From: Lysobacterales bacterium
GTDB lineage: Bacteria > Pseudomonadota > Gammaproteobacteria > Xanthomonadales > SZUA-36
Assembly (NCBI GenBank): GCA_013042915.1
Contig: JABDPF010000061.1
Location: 1-62,498 of the forward strand
Direction of reading: 5' to 3'
Length of the DNA: 62,498 nucleotides
In this document: piece after piece, positions 18,590 to 27,316 of the stretch
Position numbering within the stretch: position 1 is the first letter of the stretch
How the letters are laid out: each line of letters begins with the position of its first letter
Notes under the pieces: model-generated
What the model was told of the DNA's origin: nothing
Databases searched by the model: none
Seen by the model: the letters and a program-made list of their open reading frames with translations, nothing else
Translations under genes and position numbers: made by a program

Positions 18590-21142
18590 TCACTCGCAGG
18601 ACAGGTTGGGCCGGCCCGTCTTGAGAAACCGCACTTCGCCGAAGCTGACCTCGGCCTTGCCGGTCGATTCGATGCGGAAGGCCTCGTTCACGCCAACCAG
18701 CGATTCGGCGTTATCCGCGAAGCAGGACACCGGCACCGACAGCTGCTGCCAGCCCTGCCCCACCCAGGCGGCGGATTGCACCGAGAGGTCGATCAGTGCA
18801 CCCCCGACACCCAGCCTCAAAGCACCCTCCGCGGGCTGTTCCTGCAGAAACATGAAGGACAAGATGCCCTCCTCCAGGTACTCACCGAGGTCAAGACCCG
18901 GCCCGGTAATCTGGACGGCGGCCGGCTTCGAACCGCTGAATCGAACGTTCAACGAGTCCTCCTGCATGGCGCGGTCGGCCGTGCGAACCGTGATCGCGCC
19001 GCTGGCGTGCGCCGCCAGGGACCCGGAGAGCATCATCGACGGCGATCCTTCCGGCGTGATGAAGACCGCCCAGGGCGGCAGAAGCCGACCGGAGTACAAG
19101 TCGATGCTGTCCCGGTTCATCGGCTGGATGCCGCTGACCTGCGCGTCGATGTTGGCCGGGCCGGTTTCTCCCGAAGCATAGGTCAGGCCGTAACCCAGCT
19201 CGAACAAAGGCTCGTAGGGTTCGTGGTGCGGGTTCAGGCGGAATTGCAAGGGCGTGCCCGGCCAGCTGAAAGACAAACGACCCCTGAAATCGTGGCGTGC
19301 CTCACCATTTTCGTCGCCCACCAGGACATCAGCCACGCCGCTACCCTCGCTGCCCGGCAGCCAGGCCACGACGAACGCGTTCGAGGCATTGATCTCGCGC
19401 GAGATCCACAAGGGACGGCCGGTCAGAAACACGCTGACCACCGGAATACCGGCCTCGCCGAGTTGCTCCAGCAGCGGTAGGGAACGCTTGTTACCCGGCT
19501 CGAATTCCAGCGTGGGCAGGTCGCCCTGGTACTCGGCGTACGGATTCTCGCCGTACACGACGATCGCCACGTCGGGCTGTTGTGTCCACTTTCCCTCGAC
19601 CGAAAATTCCACCGTTCCGCCAATCGCGCCGACGGCCTCGCGCAGACCGTCGAGGATGGAGGTTCCATGGGAAAAATCGCTGTTGACGTTACCGGTGCCC
19701 TGCCAGCTGATGGTCCAACCGCCGCTCTGCTTGCCGATGTCGTCGGCGCCCTCACCGGCGACAAGGACATGCCGCCCCGGCCCGATGGGCAACAGCTTAT
19801 TCTCGTTCTTGATCAGAACCAGGCTCTCGCGCACGGCCTGGCGGGCAACGGCCCGGTGGTCCGGATGTCCGAATGCATCGCGCAGGCCCGCAGCACGCTC
19901 TGAGGGCCGCCCGCGATCGAACAGTCCGGCGCGCACTTTGACGCGCAGAACGCGGCTGACCGCGTCGTCCAGTCGCGCCATCGGAATGTCGCCGGAATTG
20001 ACCTGCTCCAGCGTATTTTCGTAGAGGGCCTTCCAGTCGTCCACCACCATGAAGAGGTCGAGGCCGGCGTTGATGGCAGCCGGGCACGAGGCGTTGGTGC
20101 AGCCGGGAATCTGCCCATGACCATTCCAGTCGCCGATCACCAGGCCATCGAAGCCCATCCGCTTCTTCAACACGTCGGTGAGCAGATAGCGGTTACCGTG
20201 CATTTTGGCCCCGTTCCAGCTGGAAAAACTGGCCATCACGCTTTGCACACCCGCTTCCAGGCTCCCGAGGTAACCCGGCACGTGGACGTCGCGCAACTCC
20301 TCCTCGGAAACCTGGGCGTCGCCCTGGTCGTCGCCGCTTTCGGTTGCTCCATCACCCAGGAAGTGCTTGGCGGTCGCCACGACCCGTTGCGGCCCGAGGA
20401 AGTCCGGTTCGCCCGGCCGGCCCTGGAGTCCCAGGACAATTTCCCGTGCGTACGCGCGGACCTCGTCAGGGTCCTCGCTGTAACTCTCGTAGGTACGGCC
20501 CCAGCGGTCATCCTGCGCAACCGCCACGGACGGCGCGAATGTCCAGTCGATTCCGGTGGCACGCACCTCGCGCGCCGTGGACTCACCGATGTCCCGCATC
20601 AATTCCGGATGATGCATCGCACCGAGCCCGATGTTGTGGGGAAAAACCGTCGCGCCGCGAACATTGGCATGCCCGTGCACCGCATCGGTACCCCAGATCA
20701 CCGGGATGGGCTGACGCCCGTCGCCGGCATCCATCGAAGCTTCGTAATAAGCATCGGCAAGTGCCAGCCAGTCGTCCAGCGAGGCGTATTTGTCCTGGTT
20801 GGGGAAGGAGCCGCCACCATTCAGGATGGAGCCCAGGTGGTAGGCTCTGACGTCGTCAGGCGTTGCATGACGGATCTCGGCCTGAATGACCTGGCCGACT
20901 TTTTCTTCGACGCTCATCATTGCCAGCAAACTGGCAACCAATTCCTCGTCGTTTTCAAGTCGCGGCAGGGGATGTCTGACTTCGGGCCAGGCCTCCATTC
21001 CCAGGTATCGGGTTACCGCTTCGCGCTCCTGTACCGGCGCGTCCCGGGCCGGCTTGGCGGATGGCGGCTCTGGGTCGCTGCAGGCCGCGAGGCCGGTCAG
21101 AAGCAGGGTCAACAGTACGGTCCGTGCCGGTTGAGGCCTCAT
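18590..21142 (-). CDS. GH3 beta-glucosidase/exo-beta-glucanase lipoprotein
   Basis: This is a glycoside hydrolase family 3 enzyme of 850 residues that likely releases glucose from beta-glucan oligosaccharides at the cell surface or periplasm. It has a lipobox (LAAC, Cys at 21). The GH3 barrel contains ATAKHFLGDGATE and the nucleophile region DGLVIGDWNGHGQ (Asp), and the second alpha/beta domain runs to GLTYASGET. About 190 further residues form a beta-rich, carbohydrate-binding-like tail, the layout of marine ExoP-type exo-1,3/1,4-glucanases. It is the last gene of a three-gene operon, 28 bases after the GH16 stop. Confidence 0.9.
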   Translation of the reverse strand: MRPQPARTVLLTLLLTGLAACSDPEPPSAKPARDAPVQEREAVTRYLGMEAWPEVRHPLPRLENDEELVASLLAMMSVEEKVGQVIQAEIRHATPDDVRAYHLGSILNGGGSFPNQDKYASLDDWLALADAYYEASMDAGDGRQPIPVIWGTDAVHGHANVRGATVFPHNIGLGAMHHPELMRDIGESTAREVRATGIDWTFAPSVAVAQDDRWGRTYESYSEDPDEVRAYAREIVLGLQGRPGEPDFLGPQRVVATAKHFLGDGATESGDDQGDAQVSEEELRDVHVPGYLGSLEAGVQSVMASFSSWNGAKMHGNRYLLTDVLKKRMGFDGLVIGDWNGHGQIPGCTNASCPAAINAGLDLFMVVDDWKALYENTLEQVNSGDIPMARLDDAVSRVLRVKVRAGLFDRGRPSERAAGLRDAFGHPDHRAVARQAVRESLVLIKNENKLLPIGPGRHVLVAGEGADDIGKQSGGWTISWQGTGNVNSDFSHGTSILDGLREAVGAIGGTVEFSVEGKWTQQPDVAIVVYGENPYAEYQGDLPTLEFEPGNKRSLPLLEQLGEAGIPVVSVFLTGRPLWISREINASNAFVVAWLPGSEGSGVADVLVGDENGEARHDFRGRLSFSWPGTPLQFRLNPHHEPYEPLFELGYGLTYASGETGPANIDAQVSGIQPMNRDSIDLYSGRLLPPWAVFITPEGSPSMMLSGSLAAHASGAITVRTADRAMQEDSLNVRFSGSKPAAVQITGPGLDLGEYLEEGILSFMFLQEQPAEGALRLGVGGALIDLSVQSAAWVGQGWQQLSVPVSCFADNAESLVGVNEAFRIESTGKAEVSFGEVRFLKTGRPNLSCE

Positions 21143-21170
21143 ACGTTCCTCCCGGCGGATGACGATGCCC

Positions 21171-22439
21171 CTACCGCGCCGCGCCCTGGCCCGGCGGGAG
21201 TGGGATCGCGAATAACTTGATCAGCGGTAACGATTCGATCGCGCTGTGTCCCCAGGTGGTCTGGGAAAATTCAGACGGGTCGTAGCTGAAAACGGCATTG
21301 TTCGCATCTGAAAAATCCAGTCGGGCCGTTCCCGCGTTCTCACGCACGACCATCTCCGGATTGAACATGCCGTACTGCATTCCGTAGGGGGAGATCACGT
21401 CCAGATCGACCCCGTTTTCAGTTTGCGTACCCTGACCGATCAGGAAAATCGGTTTGCCGTCGAGGTCGTAGGTGTACCAGTACACAAGCGCCACCGGCGT
21501 GCCCTGTACCTCGCCAAACTCCATCGAGAAGCCATGGCCGCTTTGGTCCGGGTTGTACCAGGAGCCGGAATATTCCTGCCCCACGACGGCGTTGTTCTCG
21601 ACCGACGTTCCGCTGAGCTCCGTGAACCCGTTGTCGTAGATCCGAATGTAATCGATCAGCATTTCCGCCGGCATGTCGGCGGAAATCTGGGCGGAATTCA
21701 GCAGCCCCGTGTACGTTCCGCCAACCGCCATGTTCAAAATCATGAAGTGTGGCTGGTGAAATTCAGTGCAACTGGTGCAAACAGCAGGATCGATATCGAA
21801 CGCCCAGACTTGCTCGCCGTCGAGGTAGGTCGTCACGCTCGTCGGCGTCCATTCCATGCGGTACAGGTGGAAGTCGTCGTTGAGATCAGTGGCGGCGTCG
21901 ATGTGCTGGCCGAAGTTTGCGTAGTTGCCGTTATTGTCCCAGTGCGCCGTGGAGCCCACCCGGCGGTTGATGACGCCGTTCGAGATGGCCTGGGCGTTGC
22001 CCATTTCCATGATGTCGAGCTCGCCGCAATAGGGCCATCCAACCCGGCTGAAATTGTCTCCCAGGGTCCAGAATGCGGGCCACAGCCCGTCGGCCAAGTC
22101 GGGAATCTTGATGCGGGCCTCGATGGTGCCGTACTTGACTGTGAGCTTGTCCTCGGTGCGAACGCGGGCCGACGTGAAGCTGAACCCCTCCTGGCTCCTG
22201 ATCGCGGTGATCACGAGATTTCCGTCTTCGATGCGCACGTTTTCGGGGTTGTCCGTGTAATTCTGCAGTTCGCGGTTACCCCAGCCGTTGGCGCCCAGGT
22301 CGTAGGACCAGACGCTTTCGTCGAGGGCCGTGCCGCTGTCGAACTCTTCGCTCCAGATCAGTTGACCAAACGCGGGGTTGGCAGCTACCAGCCATATCGC
22401 GGCGAGAAGAAAGGATCCAGTAGGTAATCTGTTTTTCAT
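21171..22439 (-). CDS. GH16 endo-beta-1,3-glucanase with shared C-terminal module
   Basis: This is a secreted endo-beta-glucanase (laminarinase type) of 422 residues. After a signal peptide ending ANPAFGQ comes the GH16 jelly-roll with the catalytic signature GELDIMEMGN (nucleophile and acid/base Glu in ExDxxE) and TLGDNFSRVGWPYC. The last 135 residues (SWYNPDQSGHGF, YWYTYD..GKPIF, ESLPLIKLF) form a separate domain that is repeated almost line by line in the upstream gene product. It is the middle gene of the operon, 61 bases after the preceding stop. The product would cut laminarin-like chains for the downstream GH3 enzyme. Confidence 0.92.
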   Translation of the reverse strand: MKNRLPTGSFLLAAIWLVAANPAFGQLIWSEEFDSGTALDESVWSYDLGANGWGNRELQNYTDNPENVRIEDGNLVITAIRSQEGFSFTSARVRTEDKLTVKYGTIEARIKIPDLADGLWPAFWTLGDNFSRVGWPYCGELDIMEMGNAQAISNGVINRRVGSTAHWDNNGNYANFGQHIDAATDLNDDFHLYRMEWTPTSVTTYLDGEQVWAFDIDPAVCTSCTEFHQPHFMILNMAVGGTYTGLLNSAQISADMPAEMLIDYIRIYDNGFTELSGTSVENNAVVGQEYSGSWYNPDQSGHGFSMEFGEVQGTPVALVYWYTYDLDGKPIFLIGQGTQTENGVDLDVISPYGMQYGMFNPEMVVRENAGTARLDFSDANNAVFSYDPSEFSQTTWGHSAIESLPLIKLFAIPLPPGQGAAR

Positions 22440-22500
22440 AACGCTTAAACCTTTGTCGGTTCGTACGGCCCTGTGGCCGGACGGATAATGGGCCTGGCCT

Positions 22501-23679
22501 CTACTGCTGTGTCCGGAAAATCGTGTCGGCGGGTACGCCGAACAGCTTGATCAATGGCAGGGATTCGATGGCATCGAGGTGCCCCCACTCGTCAACCGAA
22601 AAGTCGGACGGCGTGTAGCTGAAAACAGCGTTGTCACTATCGCTGAATTCAAACACCGCCGTGCCACCGTCCTCGCGGGTCACGCTGGCGGGATTGAACT
22701 CTCCGAATTTCATGCCCACCGGCGACTGGAACGCCACCTCGAGACGATCACCGACGGGCACCCCCTGGCCGATCATGAAAATCGGGTTACCCGCGCTGTC
22801 GTAGGTATACCAGTAAACGACCGAGTACGGCGTGCCGTCGACAAAGTAGCCGAATTCAATCGAAAAACCGTGGCCCGACTGATCCGGGTTATACCAGGAA
22901 CCCGAATGGGCTGGACCAATCCCGGCCGGTGCCAACATCACGTTGTCGTAAAGGGCGGCGGACTGGGTCCAGGACTGGCCGAGGTTTTCGACCACGTCGT
23001 TGAAGAAACCGAACTGGAGGAGTTCACCCACGTACTCCTGCGGCACCTCGAAGTTGATCGCCCGTGAAACCGTCGAGGCATCTTGGGGAGTGGTGGCGGC
23101 GGGCGGATTCGTGTCGAGGGTTTCAAATTTCAGCGTCGCGAAGCTGTTGTCACTCGATCGCAGCACTTTGATGAAGGCCCCCGTCCGCTCACCGTTTGCT
23201 GGTGCGCCTTCACGATCCTGCGCGACGTCGAAAGAAAAGGACAGGGTGCCGGCCTGAAAAAGGACCTTTTCCTGGAAAATCAACACCCGTTCACAGGTCG
23301 TGGCCGGGTTGTACTGGTTGGCGTAGACGCGAAGCATGTTGTCCAGGTTGACCGGGTTACCGGCGTCGTCTGCCCAGGCGGGCACTTCCAGGCCGGCGCG
23401 ATAATAGGAGTCATCCTGTCCCGCGGTTTGAAAGTTCCGATTGTCGGCCTCGTAGTCACTTGGGTCGCCGTCGTCGTAAGGACCGAAGCCCGTGGGATTG
23501 CCCAGGCACTGATCGTCTGGGAAGGTCTGGTCGTACCAGGTCCACAGGTTGCCAATCGTGGCCTGGTCGGCGACCCGGTCTTCGAAATCGTCGAAAAACA
23601 GCGGTTGGGCGACCGCAGCGCTGCTGAACCAGACGCTAAAAAGTGCTGCGAGGTTAGAAACTAAGGTGGTGCTCTTCAT
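22501..23679 (-). CDS. Secreted lectin-like protein sharing the GH16 C-terminal module
   Basis: This 392-residue secreted protein is the first gene of the beta-glucan operon. The signal peptide ends SSAAVAQ; I chose the ATG at 23679 because it starts that peptide and has GGGAAAC upstream. Residues 22-260 look like a beta-sandwich (PLFFDDFEDRV, LEVPAWADDAG, LSFSFDVAQDREG), as in carbohydrate-binding modules. No catalytic motif is visible. The last 125 residues repeat the GH16 module (SGSWYNPDQSGHGFSIEFG, YWYTYDSAGNPIFMIGQG). A glycan-binding role for beta-glucan capture is inferred from the domain sharing and position. Confidence 0.65.
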   Translation of the reverse strand: MKSTTLVSNLAALFSVWFSSAAVAQPLFFDDFEDRVADQATIGNLWTWYDQTFPDDQCLGNPTGFGPYDDGDPSDYEADNRNFQTAGQDDSYYRAGLEVPAWADDAGNPVNLDNMLRVYANQYNPATTCERVLIFQEKVLFQAGTLSFSFDVAQDREGAPANGERTGAFIKVLRSSDNSFATLKFETLDTNPPAATTPQDASTVSRAINFEVPQEYVGELLQFGFFNDVVENLGQSWTQSAALYDNVMLAPAGIGPAHSGSWYNPDQSGHGFSIEFGYFVDGTPYSVVYWYTYDSAGNPIFMIGQGVPVGDRLEVAFQSPVGMKFGEFNPASVTREDGGTAVFEFSDSDNAVFSYTPSDFSVDEWGHLDAIESLPLIKLFGVPADTIFRTQQ

Positions 23680-23719
23680 GGTTGTTTCCCTGGCTCGATC
23701 GTGAGCCAAATCCGTTGAC

Positions 23720-23731
23720 GTAAGCGCTTAC
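23720..23731. promoter_or_regulatory. LacI-family operator of the beta-glucan operon
   Basis: GTAAGCGCTTAC is a perfect 12-base palindrome with the central CG step typical of LacI/GalR-family operators. It lies 41 bases before the first gene of the GH operon and overlaps the predicted transcription start, where a repressor would block initiation. No lacI-type gene is in the window, so the regulator must be elsewhere. Confidence 0.75.
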
Positions 23732-23737
23732 ATTTTT

Positions 23738-23767
23738 ACCATATATTAAATTCGATATAGATGACAA
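23738..23767 (-). promoter_or_regulatory. Predicted sigma-70 promoter of the beta-glucan operon
   Basis: On the minus strand TTGTCA (23762-23767) and TATGGT (23738-23743) are separated by 18 bases. The predicted start, near 23731, falls on the palindromic operator. The surrounding 40 bases are AT-rich in an otherwise GC-rich region. Confidence 0.6.
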
Positions 23768-23779
23768 CAGCGGCAGGAA

Positions 23780-25498
23780 TCAGTTCACGGAAAACGTTTT
23801 TACCAACAGCAGAATGGTGAACAACAACAATACGGCGCCCAACGCCGCAATCACCAGCCGGTCCCGGTTCTTGAACTGGTAGCGCAATGTCTCCCACTCG
23901 GTCATCCGATTGGCATCGATCAGTAAGGGCGCCAGCCACTTTTGCAGTTCTTCGGGTGCGTACAGGGCGTGCCGGGTACCCGACCTCAAGGGAAAGGTTT
24001 TGCCGTCGAAGAACACGGCCCGGTCGTTCCAGGCCAGGCGGGATGGGTCGACGTTGGTGCGCCGTCCATTTTCGAATTCCAGCAGTATATTTCGCCCGTC
24101 CGTGCCCAGCCGCCGTCTGAAAGCTGCCGCCGCAAAGTGGATCATCGGGATGAACGAAGCGGTGGCCAGGCAAACCAGCAGCAGCAACAGTCCCAGGCGA
24201 TCGGTGGTCGAGAGTCCATCCTCCTCGAACCGCAGGGGCTGGCCGCAGGACCACGCATACAGTAGGTAAGCGCATAGGCAGAGCAAGCCGAAGAGCAGGT
24301 AATACAACCGCTCGAATCCGTGGGTCAACCAGCGGGATTTGGGATTTTGCTTCAGCCAATGGACGCCCTTCAAGGGGCGGTCAAACGGCGCTGCCCCTTG
24401 CACGTCGAGCGCGGGCGCGGCGCTTGACCAACGCTTATCCGGTGGCGTCATGCGGATCGCAGCCGTGATCAGTGCGAGCGCCCCGATGATCACCACCACG
24501 AGCGATAACGTACCAAGCCGCTCTAGGGAGTCCCGGCGCGCCGAATGCGCCAACAGGCGCTCGCTAAAAGCCGCGTCGCCAAACTCGCTCACCGCCCCGC
24601 TCCGGGTATCGATCCGATACACCCTGAAGCGATCCATGTCCGTCACCACGGCGTTCCGGCCGATGACCGCGAGGTCGGTCGGATAGGCATCGTCGGGCAT
24701 CGTAATCACATCGACGGCGCCTTCGTCCCGATCGTAGACCACGACATCCGCCCGGGCTTCGGAAAAAGAAGACGCCTGGACTACCCAGAACCGCTCGTCG
24801 GCACCCCACTCCAGCATCATGGGGTAATGGCGCTGGGCAATGGTCAAGGAATTGTGCGCGCTGTGCTCGCGGCCCGTCACGTATCCGCCGTTCGGCAACT
24901 GCAGCAGTTCAACGAGGCGCCGGTGATCGGTATCCGCCACCCAGGGAACGCCCTGCGAATCCAGGGCGATTCCATTCGGACCGGCCAGTGTGCGGGTTGG
25001 CACCGCCGGCTCCAAGTCACCGGTCTCGGAATCCAGGGTCCAGAGTTGATCACCCGCGGCATCGGTCAGCAACCATCCATCGCCAGCAGCGAGGGGATGA
25101 ATTTTGAACTGGCGATCGATGCGGGCGAATTGCCCGGGGGCCAGCCGCTCGCAGGAAAGGTTGCTCATGTCGCACAGACGAACAGCCGCCGGGCGCTGCC
25201 CGGCGATCAGAAGCCGACCGTCGTCGAGGACTCGCATATCAATGGGATCGTCGCTGAATCCAACGTCCGCCAGAGACGTTGCGCCCAACCACTTGCCGTC
25301 CCCGGACAGGGCATGAATTTCTCCCGCCGTATACAGGAAGACACGGCCCTGCCCGGCCGCCACGTGCGTCGGACCGGAAATGCGGTAGGCCTGTTCGCTG
25401 GACCAGATCCTGACCGCCAGGCCGGCTAACACCCATGCCAGCAGGATGACAGTCAGGACCACGGCGACCGTTTTTGAGTGAGTATCACGCTGGGCCAT
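23780..25498 (-). CDS. Membrane protein with periplasmic propeller-like domain
   Basis: This 572-residue protein has one N-terminal membrane helix (VAVVLTVILLAWVLAGLAVRIW). A large exported domain with NHL/propeller-like repeats follows (GPNGIALDSQGVPWVADTDHRR, MRVLDDGRLLIAG). Next come a helix near SLVVVIIGALALITAAI, two more helices (LLFGLLCLCAYLLYAW; LLLLLVCLATASFIPMIHF) and a C-terminal helix. The ATG at 25498 was chosen for its GGTGACC just upstream; an in-frame start at 25564 would add 22 residues. It faces the same way as the GH operon, but the operon's own promoter begins 13 bases after this stop. I do not recognise a function. Confidence 0.6.
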   Translation of the reverse strand: MAQRDTHSKTVAVVLTVILLAWVLAGLAVRIWSSEQAYRISGPTHVAAGQGRVFLYTAGEIHALSGDGKWLGATSLADVGFSDDPIDMRVLDDGRLLIAGQRPAAVRLCDMSNLSCERLAPGQFARIDRQFKIHPLAAGDGWLLTDAAGDQLWTLDSETGDLEPAVPTRTLAGPNGIALDSQGVPWVADTDHRRLVELLQLPNGGYVTGREHSAHNSLTIAQRHYPMMLEWGADERFWVVQASSFSEARADVVVYDRDEGAVDVITMPDDAYPTDLAVIGRNAVVTDMDRFRVYRIDTRSGAVSEFGDAAFSERLLAHSARRDSLERLGTLSLVVVIIGALALITAAIRMTPPDKRWSSAAPALDVQGAAPFDRPLKGVHWLKQNPKSRWLTHGFERLYYLLFGLLCLCAYLLYAWSCGQPLRFEEDGLSTTDRLGLLLLLVCLATASFIPMIHFAAAAFRRRLGTDGRNILLEFENGRRTNVDPSRLAWNDRAVFFDGKTFPLRSGTRHALYAPEELQKWLAPLLIDANRMTEWETLRYQFKNRDRLVIAALGAVLLLFTILLLVKTFSVN

Positions 25499-25649
25499 AT
25501 GGTCACCGAGTATAGTCGACCCCCCTCTGCTAGACTCTTGAAACATTTTTGGCGGCCAGGGCATTCACGATTCAGTCAAGCCAGGATTTCATCGGCCGGT
25601 GATCGTCAGAGGGCGGCATGAGCACGGCACGGTCTTCAGAGTGAGGAGC

Positions 25650-26468
25650 ATGATGAGCAAGACACATCGAGATTCAGCAGGCGAGCAACCCAAACTGGAC
25701 AAGAAATTTTACGAGAAGGAGCTGGAACGCCTGCAGGCCGAACTGGTAAGGCTGCAGTACTGGGTCAAGGAAAAAGGCCTGAAGGTCATTATCGTTTTCG
25801 AGGGACGCGACACCGCGGGCAAGGGCGGAGTCATCAAGCGCATCACCGAGCGCGTCAGCCCGCGCGTATTTCGAGTCGTCGCCCTTCCGAAGCCCACGGA
25901 TCGCGAAAAAACCCAGATGTACACGCAGCGCTATATTCGGCACTTTCCCGCCGCGGGCGAGGTGGTGATCTTCGATCGCAGCTGGTACAACCGGGCCGGC
26001 GTCGAACGGGTGATGGGGTTCTGTACCGCCGAGGAATACATCAAGTTCATCCAGTACGTGCCCACCTTCGAGTCAACGATCGTCAATTCCGGCGTCATTC
26101 TGATCAAGTACTGGCTGGACATCCGCATGGAAACCCAGGAAAAGCGATTTCGTGACCGTATCGAAGACCCCCGCAAGGTCTGGAAACTCAGTCCGATCGA
26201 CATCGCCTCATTCAACAAGTGGTACGACTACTCGCGAGCCCGCGACGATATGCTGCTGGCCAGCGATACGTCCCACGCGCCGTGGCATGTCGTGCCGGCC
26301 GATGACAAGCGGCGCGCCCGTCTCAACTGCATCGCTCACCTGCTTGGCCGGATTCCTTACGAAGACGTCACGGGCGAGCCGGTTCGCCTGGGAGAACGCG
26401 AGATCAACGGCGAATACGACGACCGGATCAATTTCGATAAGCACCAGGTGGTCCCGCAAAAATACTAA
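25650..26468 (+). CDS. ppk2: Polyphosphate kinase 2 family protein
   Basis: This is a single-domain PPK2 enzyme of about 272 residues that transfers phosphate between polyphosphate and nucleoside diphosphates. Walker A is FEGRDTAGKGG and Walker B is FDRSWYNRAGVERVMGF, followed by the lid region around RMETQEKRFRDRIEDPRKVWKLS and DTSHAPWHVVPADDK. These features match class I PPK2 proteins such as those of Pseudomonas. GTGAGGAG just ahead supports the ATG at 25650 (or 25653). It is divergent from the membrane propeller gene and stands alone. Whether it prefers ADP or GDP cannot be told. Confidence 0.92.
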   Translation: MMSKTHRDSAGEQPKLDKKFYEKELERLQAELVRLQYWVKEKGLKVIIVFEGRDTAGKGGVIKRITERVSPRVFRVVALPKPTDREKTQMYTQRYIRHFPAAGEVVIFDRSWYNRAGVERVMGFCTAEEYIKFIQYVPTFESTIVNSGVILIKYWLDIRMETQEKRFRDRIEDPRKVWKLSPIDIASFNKWYDYSRARDDMLLASDTSHAPWHVVPADDKRRARLNCIAHLLGRIPYEDVTGEPVRLGEREINGEYDDRINFDKHQVVPQKY

Positions 26469-26539
26469 ATTGCGTTGGAGCGTGACTCCTGATATTTCTA
26501 CGTTATCTATACAAACCTGTTTTTATCTTTGAATAATGC

Positions 26540-26568
26540 TTGACAAAAAGAATCCATACTTATACATT
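26540..26568 (+). promoter_or_regulatory. Sigma-70 promoter of the glutathione peroxidase gene
   Basis: TTGACA (26540-26545) is followed after 17 bases by TACATT (26563-26568), a near-consensus housekeeping promoter within an AT-rich spacer. The predicted leader is about 26 bases. Confidence 0.7.
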
Positions 26569-26600
26569 TCATCTACGTTTAGATAATTGGAATCGTCTTA

Positions 26601-27140
26601 ATGCGTTTACTCACTTTGACTGCAGTCATGGCTATCGCCAACCCGGTCCTGGCGTGCACAGAGTCTTTGCTCGACCACGACTTTCGCCGGCTGGCGTCTG
26701 ACGAGAGCATAAATCTCTGCGACGCCTATGAAGGAAAAGTCGTGTTGGTGGTCAATACGGCGTCCAAGTGCGGCAACACGCCTCAGTATGATGGCCTCGA
26801 AAAACTTTTTTCGACCTACGGCAACGATGGGTTCGTAGTGCTGGGCTTTCCTTCCAATGACTTTCTAGGCCAAGAGCCCGGCTCGGAGGAAGACATCGCG
26901 GAATTCTGCCGCCTTACGTACGGCGTGGAATTTCCCATGTTCGAGAAGACCACAGTCCGGGAGGGGAATGCGCACCCCTTCTACAACGGCTTGGCCGCCA
27001 AAGCCGGAACCTATCCGACCTGGAACTTTCACAAATACCTGATCGGGCGAGACGGGCAGATGATTTCAGAATTCAGCCCACGCACGCAGCCTGACGACGA
27101 CCAATTGGTTAGCGCCATCGAAAGTGCGTTGGCGCCATAA
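26601..27140 (+). CDS. Glutathione peroxidase, exported
   Basis: This is a thiol peroxidase of the GPx family, 179 residues, reducing hydroperoxides. It has a Sec signal peptide (MRLLTLTAVMAIANPVLA), so it probably works in the periplasm, unlike cytosolic BtuE. The active site Cys is in NTASKCGNTPQYDGL (Cys, not selenocysteine), with the conserved Gln region GFPSNDFLGQEPGSEEDI and the Trp-Asn pair in YPTWNFHKYL. The gene is visibly less GC-rich than its neighbours and has a strong promoter. It is followed by a spacer full of palindromes. A recently acquired gene is possible but not shown. Confidence 0.9.
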   Translation: MRLLTLTAVMAIANPVLACTESLLDHDFRRLASDESINLCDAYEGKVVLVVNTASKCGNTPQYDGLEKLFSTYGNDGFVVLGFPSNDFLGQEPGSEEDIAEFCRLTYGVEFPMFEKTTVREGNAHPFYNGLAAKAGTYPTWNFHKYLIGRDGQMISEFSPRTQPDDDQLVSAIESALAP

Positions 27141-27151
27141 GACTCCTCGAA

Positions 27152-27170
27152 ACGTACTCACTGAGTACGT
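27152..27170. repeat. Perfect 19-base palindrome
   Basis: ACGTACTCA-C-TGAGTACGT has 9-base arms around one central base, 12 bases after the glutathione peroxidase stop. No U-tract follows. It could be a protein-binding site or part of a palindromic repeat unit. Confidence 0.6.
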
Positions 27171-27178
27171 GACCCCCA

Positions 27179-27218
27179 GGCCTGTACCCCGCGCCCTCCC
27201 AAACGAGGGGTACAGGCC
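27179..27218. repeat. 12-bp-stem hairpin
   Basis: GGCCTGTACCCC (27179-27190) pairs perfectly with GGGGTACAGGCC (27207-27218) across a 16-base loop. It is the strongest of three consecutive inverted repeats in this 176-base spacer. The third is CGAACTGC (27229-27236) with GCAGTTCG (27261-27268). It may act as a factor-independent-like attenuator without U-tract. Confidence 0.65.
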
Positions 27219-27316
27219 ACCCTATTCTCGAACTGCGTGTGTGAACCTTCCCATTTTCGAGCAGTTCGTAAGTGGCAACGTCGTACGGCGACTGCTGCCT
27301 GGATGGATCATTCGCA

